NCBI RefSeq assembly: GCF_016862975.1
Contig: NZ_BONZ01000039.1
Span: 124,001 to 188,000, forward strand
Direction of reading: 5' to 3'
DNA: 64,000 nucleotides
DNA from: Rugosimonospora africana
GTDB lineage: Bacteria; Actinomycetota; Actinomycetes; Mycobacteriales; Micromonosporaceae
Below are positions 41,760-50,732 of this stretch, one piece after another. The notes beneath the pieces were generated by a model. The model had not been told where the DNA came from. It worked only from the letters and a program-made list of their open reading frames with translations, and ran no database searches. The translations under genes were made by a program, and so were the position numbers. Every line of letters begins with the position of its first letter. Position 1 is the stretch's first letter.

Positions 41760-42613
41760 TCGCCGCGTTGGCAGCCGGGGCCACGTTCGGACTTGGGGTA
41801 TCGGCCATCGCCTACGGGCTGCGCCCGCCGCGGCCACCCCTGGCCCGGGTACTGGACGGGCTACGCCGCCCGACACCGGCTCGCCCGGCCGGTCGGGCCC
41901 GCGCCTACGAAGCGGTCGCCGTCCCGGCCCGCTGGCTGGGCCTGCCCCGGCCCCGCGTCGCTCTGGACCTGGCGACGATGCAGAAAGATCCCACCCAGCA
42001 TCTGGCCGAGCAGACCCTCGCCGTGCTGGTCGGTGCGCTCATCATCCCGCTGGCTGCGGCGGCGGCCGGCCTGTCCGGACAGGTGCCACTGTGGCTGGCG
42101 CTGTTCGGTGGCGCCGTCGGGTTCCGGTGGGCCGACACTCAGCTGCGCCAACAGGCGCAGCGCCGCCGCGACCAGCTGCGCCACACCCTCGCGATGCTGT
42201 TGACCCTGCTGACCATCAGCCTGGCTCGCGGCGCCGGCGTCGAACAGGCGCTGGGCGAGTCCTCTTCGGTATGCACCGGCCCCGCCGCGGACCGGCTGCG
42301 CCAGGTGCTCTCCGCCGCCCGGATCATGCGGCGCCCGCCCTGGCAGGATCTCGGTGAACTGGGCGAGGCGACCGGTGTTGTCGAGCTGGCTGAACTGGCC
42401 GCCGCCATGGGCCTGGCCGGCACCGAAGGTGCCCGCATCCGCGCCTCGCTGGCCGCGCGGGCAGCCGCGATGCGTCAAGCCGCCACTGCCCGCGCCGAAA
42501 CCGAGGCGGACAAAGCCAGTTCCCGGATGTCGGTGCCGCTGCTGCTGCTCGGCCTCGCCTACTTGATCTTCCTGTTGTACCCGCCGATCGCGTCGATCGG
42601 CAGCAGCCTCTAG
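41756..42613 (+). CDS. tadC: TadC inner-membrane platform protein
   Basis: 285 residues. Hydrophobic segments lie at the start, near residue 85 (TLAVLVGALIIPLAAAAAGL), near 120 and at the C-terminus (VPLLLLGLAYLIFLLYPPIA). The T2SSF signature is QLRHTLAMLLTLLTISLARG near 145, then LGELGEATGVVELAELAAAM and AETEADKASSRMSVPLLLLG. It is the partner of TadB. The gene ends 38 bases before the pilin gene. Confidence 0.9.
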   Translation: MIAALAAGATFGLGVSAIAYGLRPPRPPLARVLDGLRRPTPARPAGRARAYEAVAVPARWLGLPRPRVALDLATMQKDPTQHLAEQTLAVLVGALIIPLAAAAAGLSGQVPLWLALFGGAVGFRWADTQLRQQAQRRRDQLRHTLAMLLTLLTISLARGAGVEQALGESSSVCTGPAADRLRQVLSAARIMRRPPWQDLGELGEATGVVELAELAAAMGLAGTEGARIRASLAARAAAMRQAATARAETEADKASSRMSVPLLLLGLAYLIFLLYPPIASIGSSL

Positions 42614-42651
42614 CCAGCGGCGAGGCGCCCGATGCCTTCGAAGGAGACCAC

Positions 42652-42966
42652 GTGACACTCGCACGGCGCTGGCTCCAAACCCGCAGCACACCCGTCGCCT
42701 ATGCGTCGCATTCCACATTAGACGAACCAGTTGAGGGAGTTGTCATCATGCGCATCTCGCCGAGTCTGCGGCTAGCGACCTGGCTGCACTCTGCTCTCGC
42801 CGACCGGCTGCGGCGGCTGCGCCGCTCGCCGGATGCTGGCCTGGAGACCGCCGACAAGATTCTGTGGGCGGCCGGCATCATCGTCATCGCCGGCGCTGTC
42901 ATCGGTGTCTTCAGAGACGACATCGAAACCTACGCCACCAGCGTCATGGCCACCCTCGGCCTGTAG
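42652..42966 (+). CDS. Flp-like pilin precursor candidate
   Basis: 104 residues from GTG 42652 (GAAGGAGA four bases upstream), or 72 residues from ATG 42748 (GAGGGAG seven bases upstream). Both starts have good ribosome binding sites and I cannot decide between them. The C-terminal part SPDAGLETADKILWAAGIIV followed by IAGAVIGVFRDDIETYATSV has one hydrophobic helix and is small like Flp pilins, but lacks an obvious G-x(3)-EY processing site; GLE before the helix is the nearest match. Position after tadC and size favour a pilin. Confidence 0.65.
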   Translation: MTLARRWLQTRSTPVAYASHSTLDEPVEGVVIMRISPSLRLATWLHSALADRLRRLRRSPDAGLETADKILWAAGIIVIAGAVIGVFRDDIETYATSVMATLGL

Positions 42967-43017
42967 CCAGATACTTCCCAGTCGCCCACGACGACCGCCT
43001 GGAGGAACCAGGGCGCC

Positions 43018-44367
43018 ATGCTCACCGAACTATCCGCCCAGGACACTCGCACGTCACACAGTGCGCACGGACGCTCCGAGCCGCCGGTTGAACAGCATGG
43101 GCTGGCGGCCGTTGGGCGCGGTAGCAGGCAGGCCGATGATCGGTTCCTGCGGGTCGCTCGCGGGGCGCACGACGTGCTGGGTTGGCTGCTCGCGGCCAGC
43201 GCCACCGTGCTGGCCTCCAGCGGGCAGATCGGCTACGCCGAGTCGGCGGACATCACTGACGGACGCCGGTTCCTGGTCCCCGCAATCCTGGAGATCGCGG
43301 CGATCTTCCTGATCCTGGGTGGGTACCTGCGCGCCTGCGACGGTGACAGCCCTGCTTTGCTGTGGCTTCTGGCCGGAACCGTCACCGGTTTCGCCACCTG
43401 GACGAACCTGACCCACGGCGGCTCCCGCGCCGGGCGTATCTTCGCCGCCGCCACCGTCCTGACGTTCGTGCTGTGGCTGCTCAAGCTCCGCGACCGGTAC
43501 CGAGCCGCGCGCCGCGCCAGCGGCCTGATCGACGGCCCCACCGCGAAATTCCGGGCCGTGCGCTGGCTGGTTCAGCCCCGGCTGACGTTACGGGCCTGGC
43601 TGCTCGCCGTCGAGTATGGGCTGCGTGAGGCGGACCTGGCACGCGAATGGGCGCGGCTGTGGCACGACACCGCTCAAGACGTCTACGAAACCACCACCGG
43701 CACCCGCCGAACCCGGCGCCGCGCTGCCCAGCGTTCCGCTGACCTCGCTGTACGACGTGCCCACCGCGCCGCAACCGGTGGCCTACAGCAGCCGGTCGCG
43801 GCGCCAACGGCCGAGCCGGACGCCAACGACACAGCGCACACCCTTGCCGCGAGCGTCCCACCGGGGATGACACCCGCCGACCCGGACCAACACTCCAGCA
43901 CGAATGCGGTTGGGCCCGTCGACGAGCCATTCCGGCCGGGCGAACCAGCGGAGGCAGGCGAACCCACGGCTCGGGCAGAGACGCCGACGCCAGTGCTGAA
44001 GCTAGCGGCGTCGACGACGACTGCGCTCGACGTCCCGGTCGGGGGTCCCCCCGTGCCCCCGGCCGGGACCAACCACCCGGCGACTGACCAGACGGCCGCC
44101 TACGAGCCGGTATCCGAGGAGGACGCCGTCATGTACGAAACCTGGCGGGCCGGTATCGCCGTCGGACAGGAGCCCACCGGGGCGGATCTGGCACGCGCCG
44201 CTGGTCGCGCCGACGACGCCACCGGTCTGGGCCGCAAGGCCGCACGCCGCTACCGCGACGCCCACACCGCCCACCGGATTGCCGCCGACCCCACCAGCCA
44301 CCCCGACGAACCCGGGCTGCAAAAGCTGAACGGACACCGGTACCCGCAAACGGCAGCCACACCATGA
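43018..44367 (+). CDS. DUF2637-like multi-spanning membrane protein
   Basis: 449 residues. Four hydrophobic segments lie between about residues 50 and 165 (VLGWLLAASATVLASSGQIG, LVPAILEIAAIFLILGGYL, ALLWLLAGTVTGFATWTN, IFAAATVLTFVLWLLKL). The layout resembles DUF2637/SpdB-type proteins of actinomycete plasmids and integrative elements. The C-terminal 250 residues are charged, then Pro/Thr-rich. The last part (YRDAHTAHRIAADP) follows an HTH-like segment (GADLARAAGRADDATGLGRK) that could bind DNA. It is unusual inside a Tad operon; it may link pilus assembly to DNA transfer. The stop overlaps the next gene by four bases. Confidence 0.7.
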   Translation: MLTELSAQDTRTSHSAHGRSEPPVEQHGLAAVGRGSRQADDRFLRVARGAHDVLGWLLAASATVLASSGQIGYAESADITDGRRFLVPAILEIAAIFLILGGYLRACDGDSPALLWLLAGTVTGFATWTNLTHGGSRAGRIFAAATVLTFVLWLLKLRDRYRAARRASGLIDGPTAKFRAVRWLVQPRLTLRAWLLAVEYGLREADLAREWARLWHDTAQDVYETTTGTRRTRRRAAQRSADLAVRRAHRAATGGLQQPVAAPTAEPDANDTAHTLAASVPPGMTPADPDQHSSTNAVGPVDEPFRPGEPAEAGEPTARAETPTPVLKLAASTTTALDVPVGGPPVPPAGTNHPATDQTAAYEPVSEEDAVMYETWRAGIAVGQEPTGADLARAAGRADDATGLGRKAARRYRDAHTAHRIAADPTSHPDEPGLQKLNGHRYPQTAATP

Positions 44368-44777
44368 CCCGCGCACGCACGGAGCGGCGCGGACGCCGCC
44401 GACTGCGGTGGGAGCCGGACCGGGGGTCAACCACCCTGGAAACCGTGATGCAGACCAGCGTCTGGCTGCTGTCCCTCCTGCTCGGCGTGCAGGTGGCGGT
44501 CTGGGGGCTGGCCGAGCTGGCGTGCTACTACGCCGCCAACCACGCCCTGCAAACCACCCGCGTCCAGGGCGGCACCGCCGACGCCGGGCGGACCGACGCC
44601 ATCACGGTGATCGGGTGGCTGGACGGGAGCCTGCTGACCGGCGTCCAGGTGCAGGCCGATCGCGGCGCGGCGACCGCCACCGTCACGGTCAGCGGGACCG
44701 CAGCCACGGTAGTGCCGTTCCTTGCCTTGCCCGTCGGGGTCACCGCTACCGGTCCGGTCGAGACCCTGAACCCCTGA
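44364..44777 (+). CDS. tadE-like: TadE-like pseudopilin
   Basis: 137 residues. The N-terminal EPDRGSTTLETVMQTSVWLL then SLLLGVQVAVWGLAELACYY is a TadE-type helix with the Glu (TLE) five residues into the hydrophobic segment. That is where prepilin peptidase cleaves pseudopilins. The C-terminal domain is a small beta fold (AATATVTVSGTAATVVPFLA). TadE-like minor pilins initiate or terminate Flp fibres. Confidence 0.85.
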   Translation: MTRARTERRGRRRLRWEPDRGSTTLETVMQTSVWLLSLLLGVQVAVWGLAELACYYAANHALQTTRVQGGTADAGRTDAITVIGWLDGSLLTGVQVQADRGAATATVTVSGTAATVVPFLALPVGVTATGPVETLNP

Positions 44778-44795
44778 CCAGAACAGGCCACCACC

Positions 44796-45266
44796 ATGAC
44801 TGCCCGCCTCAGACTGATCCTCAACGGATGGATCCATCGCGTTCGCCAGAGCCCGGATCGCGGATCGGCCACGCTGGAAACCGCCAAGGTCGTGCTGCCT
44901 CTCACGGCGCTGATGGTGCTGTTCATCATCCTGTGCCAACGGGTCGTCGGCACCAACATGGATATCAACTCCACCGCCTCGGCCGCGGCCCGGGCCGCGT
45001 CCCTGGCCCGAAGCCCCCAGGAAGCAGTCGACACCGCGCAACAGACCGCCGCCGCGAACCTGGCCAGTCACCATCACACCTGCGCCACCCTGACCGTCAC
45101 CGTCGACACCGCGGCGTTCGGCCCCGGTGGGCAGGTCGGGGTGACCGTGACCTGCCGCATGGCCACCTCGGACCTGATCGGTCTGGGTCTGCCCGGCACG
45201 GTGTCCGGATCGAGCACGGCCTACGCCGTGGTCGACAGTTACCGCGACGTGGCAGGTACCCCATGA
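44796..45266 (+). CDS. tadE-like: TadE-like pseudopilin
   Basis: 156 residues. The layout is the same: PDRGSATLETAKVVLPLTAL then MVLFIILCQRVVG, with a TLE motif at the helix start. ASAAARAASLARSPQEAVDT is the conserved amphipathic region after the helix. The C-terminus has paired Cys (HHTCATLTVTVDT and VTVTCRMAT). It lies 18 bases after the previous pseudopilin and overlaps the next by four. Confidence 0.85.
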   Translation: MTARLRLILNGWIHRVRQSPDRGSATLETAKVVLPLTALMVLFIILCQRVVGTNMDINSTASAAARAASLARSPQEAVDTAQQTAAANLASHHHTCATLTVTVDTAAFGPGGQVGVTVTCRMATSDLIGLGLPGTVSGSSTAYAVVDSYRDVAGTP

Positions 45267-45709
45267 AAGTCGCACGCCGACATGCCGCAACACTGCGAGC
45301 CGCGCTGATCCGACGCCGGCCCGACAACGGCTCGGGAACGATCTGGGCCATGGCCATCGTCGTGGTGTTGCTGCTGCTCGGCGGCGCTGTCCTCGACGGG
45401 GGCAACGCGATGGTCGCGCACATGAAAGCCCTCGACCTGGCCCAGGAAGCGGCCCGTGCCGGCGCCAACCAGATCGACCTCGCCGCACTACGCAATCAGG
45501 GCGTGGTCCGCCTCGACCCCGCGCGGGCACAGGCTGCCGCGCAGCAATTCCTCGGCCACGCCGAGGTCACCGGAACCGCGACCGCCACAACCCAGCAGGT
45601 CACCGTCACCGTGACCCGCAACCAGCCCACACTGATCATCCAGGTCCTCGGCATCACCACCATCCCGGTCTCCGCGACAGCCCAGGCCATAGCCCAAACC
45701 GGGCCCTAG
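45263..45709 (+). CDS. TadG-like pseudopilin
   Basis: 148 residues from ATG 45263. A basic N-terminus, then NGSGTIWAMAIVVVLLLLGG and AVLDGGNAMVAHMKALDLAQ, then EAARAGANQIDLAAL. This is the Rv3660c/TadG-type helix with the usual GSGT start in place of TLE and an ARAGA motif. The C-terminus ends in strands (TQQVTVTVTRNQPTLIIQVL). With the two TadE-like proteins it makes a minor-pilin trio. Confidence 0.82.
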   Translation: MKVARRHAATLRAALIRRRPDNGSGTIWAMAIVVVLLLLGGAVLDGGNAMVAHMKALDLAQEAARAGANQIDLAALRNQGVVRLDPARAQAAAQQFLGHAEVTGTATATTQQVTVTVTRNQPTLIIQVLGITTIPVSATAQAIAQTGP

Positions 45710-45749
45710 ACACACGCCCACGGAAAAGCGCAGAACGAGGTGCTCGCGG

Positions 45750-48700
45750 ATGCGGTGGATATCCCGCGTCGCCGGATGGATCGGCCAGCTGCTCGGGTGG
45801 CTGGTCAAGACGCTCATCCTCGCCGCCATCCTCGTCGGCATTCCCGCCGGGCTGCTCACCCAGATCGGCTCGCCGCTGCCCCGCACCCCACCCAGCGTCA
45901 ACCAGATCAACCACCTCCTAACAACCCCGGTCACCGACGGCCTGGTCCTCGACCTGCTCGCCGACGCCCTCTGGATCATTTGGGTCGCGTTCGTGGTCAG
46001 CCTCATCGTCGAGGTGATCGCCACCGCCCGCGGCATCCCCCGCCCGCGGCTAGGCCCCATCGCACCGCTGCAACACCTCGCCAGCTGGCTGGTCACCGGC
46101 GTCGTGGCCAGCGTCCTGACCGCCTCCCCGGTCCTCACCGTCGCCGGGCAAGCCGCACCCGCCGCTGCCGCCACCACCCACGTGACTGCCGCTACAGTAA
46201 CCACCGCGACCGTCCCCACCGCGGGGTCGCTGCCCACCGCAGCAACGATCACCTCTGTGCCGGAAAGCTCTCCGGTCATCCTGGCAACTGTCGCCCTCCC
46301 CAATGCAGAGACGCAGACGCCAGATGCGGCAGGGCAGCCGGCCGTCTACGAAGTACGTCACGGAGACTGGCTCGGCTGGATCGCCCAGCGTTACCTCGGC
46401 GCGTTCGACCGGTATCCCGACATCCAACGCCACAACCCGGACCTCATCCCCAACACCTCGGGTATCCACGGCCCCGACCACATCGAGCCAGGCTGGCGAC
46501 TCATCCTGCCACCCGGCGCCTACGACCACGGACCGCAGGCCCACGCCACCGGCAGCCTCGTCGCCGGCCCCACCACACCGAACAACGGCCCCGCCTCTGA
46601 GCAGGACCCAGGCGGCGCACCCACAACGACCGGGCCGAACGCCACGCCACTACCAGGCACCGCAGGCGGCCCGAGCGTCACGCCGTCCGCCGCGCCAACC
46701 ACCACACCGAACACCGATATCGACCCGTCCACGACAGCCCCTGCGACCTCCGCAACCCCGACAACCGCCACCGACGACAGCGGCCAGCCAACGCCCGCGG
46801 ATTCCAACGACCGCACCGACGCGCCGCAGCGCTCCCGCACCGGAGCCACCATCCCCGGTGGCTGGGTCAGCATCCCACTCGCCGCGGCCCTACTCGCCGC
46901 GGTCACCCTGCTCTGGCTGCGCCGCCGCCACCGCTACGTGCCCCGCCCCCTGCACACGGGCGACGACGACGCCGACGACCTTCTCCCGCCACCGCCGGTC
47001 GTGCCCCGACTCCGCCGCGCCGTCCGCGAACAAGCACCCGATCTCCTCCACCCCGACCGGCCCGAACAGCCCACCGTCGCGCAATACACAACCACCCTCG
47101 ACTCCGAGCGCCCGCCGCTGCCTGCGATCGGCCAGACCGGCGCCCAACTCGCCGGCCTGGGCGACCCGCTGCCCGCCGAAGGGCTCGCCCTGGACGGCCC
47201 CGGCGCCCAAGCGGCGGCCCGGGGCCTGTTGGTCGCGACGCTCTGCTCCGGCAGCCCCGACGACCCGGACGCCCGCGGTCAGGTTGTCATCCCCGCGGAC
47301 GCCCTCACTACCCTGCTCGGGGCCCACGCGGTCCACGTCCAGGCCACACCGCGACTGCACGTCACCGCCACCCTGCCCGAGGCGCTGACGCTCATCGAGG
47401 AGACGCTCATCGAACGCCGCCGGACCCTGCAGGACTACGACGCCGAAGACCCGGACCAGATGCACGACGCCGACCCGTACCACCCACCAATGCCGCCCGT
47501 CCTACTCATCGCCGACGAGCCCGGCAGCGACGGGCACGCCCGCCTCGCCACCACCCTCCAACTCGGCGCACCGCTGCACATCAACGCCGTCCTGCTCGGC
47601 GACTGGCCCGACACCGACCGCCGCACCGTCCGCGGCGACGGCGCCACCAGCGGCGAGCAACGACTGACCGTGCTGGACATCCCCACCACCATCCAACTGC
47701 TCACCATGTTCCACGAAACCCACACCGGCCAACCAACCCCCACCCCGATCACCGAACCCGACGTCCACACCCCGACCCAGACCACGAGCAAGCCGGCCAG
47801 CGAAAGGGACACTCCATCGCACGACCCAGCGGACATCGAGGACGACCGCGAACCTGATGTGCCCTTCGCCGACCAGCCGGCCCAGAAAGCGACATTTGAG
47901 CTTGACTCCGATACTCCAGTATCAGTCGCCGACTCCACCCTGATGCAGCCGGATCCGTCCGCGGCGAGCCCGGACCCGCCACCGGCGGAGGCTGCCCCGG
48001 TCACCGCGGCCGGCCCGCGGCTGCCGGTCCGCGTCCAGGTCCTCGGCGAACCAGCCGTCCACCACGCAGACGGCAGCACCGACACCGGGCTGCGGCAACA
48101 TTCCCGCGAACTACTGGTCTACCTGGCCGTCCACCGCAACGGCGCCGACCTCACAGACATCATGGAAATCATGTGGCCCACCGCCACCGTCCGCCGCGCC
48201 GGCGAACGACTCTCCACCGAAACCGCCGACCTACGCCGACGCATCCGCGATGCCGCCGACGACTACACGAACATCAAAGACAAGCGGCAACCTAGCCAGA
48301 AACCGATCCAGCCGATCATCAACTCCGGCAGCCGCTACCACCTCAACCCCGCGATCGTCGACGTCGACCTCTGGCATCTCGACGACGCCCTCCGCGACGC
48401 CGCCGCCACCACCGACCCGGCCACCCGTGCTGCCGCGCTGCGCCGCGCCATCGACGCGCACACCGGGCTGCTCGCCGAAAACCACGACTACGACTGGCTC
48501 GACCAACCCCGCGAACACGCCCGCCGACAAGGTATCCGAGCCCGCATCCACTTCGCCGACCTCATCCACAGCGACGACCCACAACAAGCCGCCCAGCTCT
48601 ATCAAGCCGCCGCGGACCTCGACCCCGTCAACGAAGACATCGCGCGACGCGCCATGCGAGCCCACGCCGCCGCCGGCGAGATCGTAGGTGTCCGAACCAG

Positions 48701-48839
48701 GCTTCACCAGCTACGAGTCGCATTGGACGCGATCGACGAAGAACCATCTCCAGAGACACTGAGCCTGGCAGTCGAACTCGAACGGGATCTTGAAAGACAC
48801 GCTCGGGCCAACCCGTCGATCAGGCAACGGCACGCTTAA
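45750..48839 (+). CDS. LysM-BTAD transmembrane regulator-like protein
   Basis: 1029 residues. Three N-terminal membrane segments lie within residues 15-135. A LysM domain follows at about 198-252 (VYEVRHGDWLGWIAQRYLGA, DHIEPGWRLILPPG). Then come a Thr/Pro-rich stretch, another membrane helix near 371 (WVSIPLAAALLAAVTLLWLR) and a long cytosolic part. An OmpR-like winged helix lies near 759 (VRVQVLGEPAVHHADGSTD), and a BTAD domain runs from about 870 to 1020 (FADLIHSDDPQQAAQLYQAA). LysM-plus-BTAD proteins commonly end actinomycete Tad loci. LysM may sense peptidoglycan while the BTAD part regulates transcription or scaffolds the machine. It is the last gene of the pilus operon. Confidence 0.88.
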   Translation: MRWISRVAGWIGQLLGWLVKTLILAAILVGIPAGLLTQIGSPLPRTPPSVNQINHLLTTPVTDGLVLDLLADALWIIWVAFVVSLIVEVIATARGIPRPRLGPIAPLQHLASWLVTGVVASVLTASPVLTVAGQAAPAAAATTHVTAATVTTATVPTAGSLPTAATITSVPESSPVILATVALPNAETQTPDAAGQPAVYEVRHGDWLGWIAQRYLGAFDRYPDIQRHNPDLIPNTSGIHGPDHIEPGWRLILPPGAYDHGPQAHATGSLVAGPTTPNNGPASEQDPGGAPTTTGPNATPLPGTAGGPSVTPSAAPTTTPNTDIDPSTTAPATSATPTTATDDSGQPTPADSNDRTDAPQRSRTGATIPGGWVSIPLAAALLAAVTLLWLRRRHRYVPRPLHTGDDDADDLLPPPPVVPRLRRAVREQAPDLLHPDRPEQPTVAQYTTTLDSERPPLPAIGQTGAQLAGLGDPLPAEGLALDGPGAQAAARGLLVATLCSGSPDDPDARGQVVIPADALTTLLGAHAVHVQATPRLHVTATLPEALTLIEETLIERRRTLQDYDAEDPDQMHDADPYHPPMPPVLLIADEPGSDGHARLATTLQLGAPLHINAVLLGDWPDTDRRTVRGDGATSGEQRLTVLDIPTTIQLLTMFHETHTGQPTPTPITEPDVHTPTQTTSKPASERDTPSHDPADIEDDREPDVPFADQPAQKATFELDSDTPVSVADSTLMQPDPSAASPDPPPAEAAPVTAAGPRLPVRVQVLGEPAVHHADGSTDTGLRQHSRELLVYLAVHRNGADLTDIMEIMWPTATVRRAGERLSTETADLRRRIRDAADDYTNIKDKRQPSQKPIQPIINSGSRYHLNPAIVDVDLWHLDDALRDAAATTDPATRAAALRRAIDAHTGLLAENHDYDWLDQPREHARRQGIRARIHFADLIHSDDPQQAAQLYQAAADLDPVNEDIARRAMRAHAAAGEIVGVRTRLHQLRVALDAIDEEPSPETLSLAVELERDLERHARANPSIRQRHA

Positions 48840-48969
48840 CCAAAGTGGAATCCATCGATCAGCCACCCGATCTCGTTGCCACGTCACCAAAGGCGTTGCT
48901 GCAACAATGCCCCGCGACAACTGAAGTAAGAGCTGCGCGGTCCGCGACCGCGAGGAGTCGGCCATGTGA

Positions 48970-49967
48970 TTAGGACGCTGTGATCTCACGAAGCGCGCCA
49001 TCGATCTCGACCACCGTCGCGTCAACGGGGTCACCGGGCTCCCGTTCCGGGCGGTGATCCATTCGTCCAGCGAAAGCCCGTGCTTCTCGGCCAGGTAGCG
49101 GGCACGGTAGAGGCGCGTCGCGTCGTCGATGGTCGAGTGGAGCAGGTTGAAGCTGAGACCCGCGGTGAGGAGGACACCGACTCTCGGCAGGAGTCTGGCC
49201 AATTGTGCTTTGGTGAGCTTCAGCCCGAGCGCGCCGAAAACTCGCAGAAGGATCTGTACGAGGGAGTCCCGGCGCAACTCGTTCCAGGTTGCCCGGCGCG
49301 TCATACTCTGGGTGAGGCGGGACAGGCTCGCGAGGGCAGCTGTCTTACTCGTGGCCGTGGATGCCATGGTGTAATTCAGGGCTCCCATGAGGAACAACTC
49401 CTCTTCGGGCTCGCGTGGGTCGTACCCGTAGTGGACGGCGACCTCTCCCACAGCACGGCCTAGGAGAGCAAGCGCGGCTCCCACGTCTGTTACCACCGCC
49501 CCGAGGACGACCTCCGCGGACGGGCCGTCGCTGACGTTCTTGCCAACCCTGAGTCCTGTGATCGCGAGGGAGGTGACAGCGGACTCGGCCATTCCGATGA
49601 ACGGGATCGCGAACGCGGGGCGACCTTTGTCGAGGTCCTTAAGGTCAAGTGAAGTGAACGGCGACGCCCTGTCCAGATCTTGGTGTTTGCGGCGCAGCTC
49701 CTCGACCCTCTTGTCTAGCGACGGCGAATGCATTGCGGGCAGGAAGACGGATTTGAGCAAGCCTTCGATCGCCTTGACGATGGTCTCGTCACCGACCTCC
49801 AGGGCCAGCTCTGCGCTGGGAACCTTCTTGATGTGCTCGCCGGCTCGCTTGACGACTGCTGAGACCTTGTCTGCCGCACGTGCTTTCACGCCGTTCCGGC
49901 GCTTCCGTTCGAGGTCGAGCAGACTGGACCAGGCTTTGGTTTCGTAGTCGGACATCTCTTCCCGCAT
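48970..49967 (-). pseudogene. EcsC-family protein with a 3' frameshift
   Basis: The frame from GTG/ATG 49967 encodes an EcsC-like protein: AFAIPFIGMAESAVTSLAIT near residue 120, ALLGRAVGEVAVHYGYDPRE with PEEELFLMGALNY near 180, LLPRVGVLLTAGLSFNLLHS near 255, and ATRLYRARYLAEKHGLSLDE near 280. After about residue 308 the frame drifts into a low-quality tail that runs to 48711 and into the convergent BTAD gene. In the next frame the sequence continues EREPGDPVDATVVEIDGALR and EITAS, then stops at 48970. Adding one C in GCCCGG at about 49043 joins them. EcsC-like proteins are membrane-associated and of unclear function. The core is intact, so the product may still work. Confidence 0.72.
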
Positions 49968-50284
49968 CTGCTCCCCTGCCGAACCGTTGGAAACTCGCCG
50001 GGTCCATGGAACTATTCCCGGGGAAAGCGGACCGATCGGCCGATCGGATGTCCTGGATAGCTTAGCCGGAGATCAGCCTCAGATCTTTGCAGGCCGACGT
50101 GGCTGCCTCCGCGCTCCAGGCCGTACTCGGCAGGCGTCGCGCGTGGTCTCTACGGCGGTGCGTACTGGTGGAGTGTATGTATTCGAACGTGCACTATTCC
50201 CTGATCATCGACGCGGCGGCCCTGCACTTGATCGAGCGGCATCGCGGGTCACCCCGGGAGGCGGTCATCCGCTACCGTACGGCC
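49968..50284. other. Intergenic region
   Basis: A 317-base divergent gap between the EcsC-like gene and the EACC1-like gene. The downstream frame is open from 50087, with an in-frame ATG at 50177, so that gene could start earlier than annotated. No repeats or clear promoter were found. Confidence 0.4.
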
Positions 50285-50722
50285 ATGGGCCAACCATCTG
50301 CCGTGAAGCTCACACTTCTCGACGTCGACAACGTCGACGTACAGGACATCATGGGCGCGTTGGACGACAAGTCGGCCGGCCTGCGGCCAGAGCCGATTAC
50401 CGGTGACCGGTACGGCGAGCCGGGAACAATTGCGCTGGCGCTGGTCGTCGCCCAGCCGGTGCTGCTTGCCTTGGCGGCTTGGATCCTGAAACACCGCCGC
50501 AAGCAGCAGCTGGAAGTGCGCGCCAAGGTGCTGCACGCCGATGGCTCCGAGGTGGAACGGCTCGTCAAGTTCACGTTTACCGAGAGCGAGTCGCCAAACG
50601 CGACGGTGATGAAGCAGCTCGTCGACGGTTTCGGGCTGGCCACCGGGACGATCCAGGGACAGGCGGCGGCTGGCGCGCCGGCCGCCGGCACGACGCCGCC
50701 GGAACAGCCGGCCGCGCAATAG
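50285..50722 (+). CDS. EACC1-like small membrane protein
   Basis: 145 residues from ATG 50285; upstream in-frame ATG 50177 would add 36 residues without family similarity. The layout is a short strand-rich N-terminus (AVKLTLLDVDNVDVQDIMGA), one membrane helix (IALALVVAQPVLLALAAWIL), a basic stop-transfer KHRRKQQ, and a beta-hairpin domain (LHADGSEVERLVKFTFTESE). This matches the effector-associated constant component (EACC) proteins described beside effector modules in bacterial conflict systems. The tail is Ala/Pro-rich. It lies 10 bases before the HEFTH protein gene, so the two should be co-transcribed. Confidence 0.62.
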   Translation: MGQPSAVKLTLLDVDNVDVQDIMGALDDKSAGLRPEPITGDRYGEPGTIALALVVAQPVLLALAAWILKHRRKQQLEVRAKVLHADGSEVERLVKFTFTESESPNATVMKQLVDGFGLATGTIQGQAAAGAPAAGTTPPEQPAAQ

Positions 50723-50732
50723 GGCACACCCG

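Noticed and set aside
44408-45709. A 433-codon plus-strand frame across the pseudopilin genes
   Set aside because: Only its last 148 codons (from 45263) look like protein; the rest is an Arg/Pro-rich shadow of two TadE-like genes in other frames.
48711-48969. C-terminal extension of the EcsC-like frame
   Set aside because: It overlaps the 3' end of the BTAD gene and has shadow-like composition; the natural stop is in the neighbouring frame at 48970.
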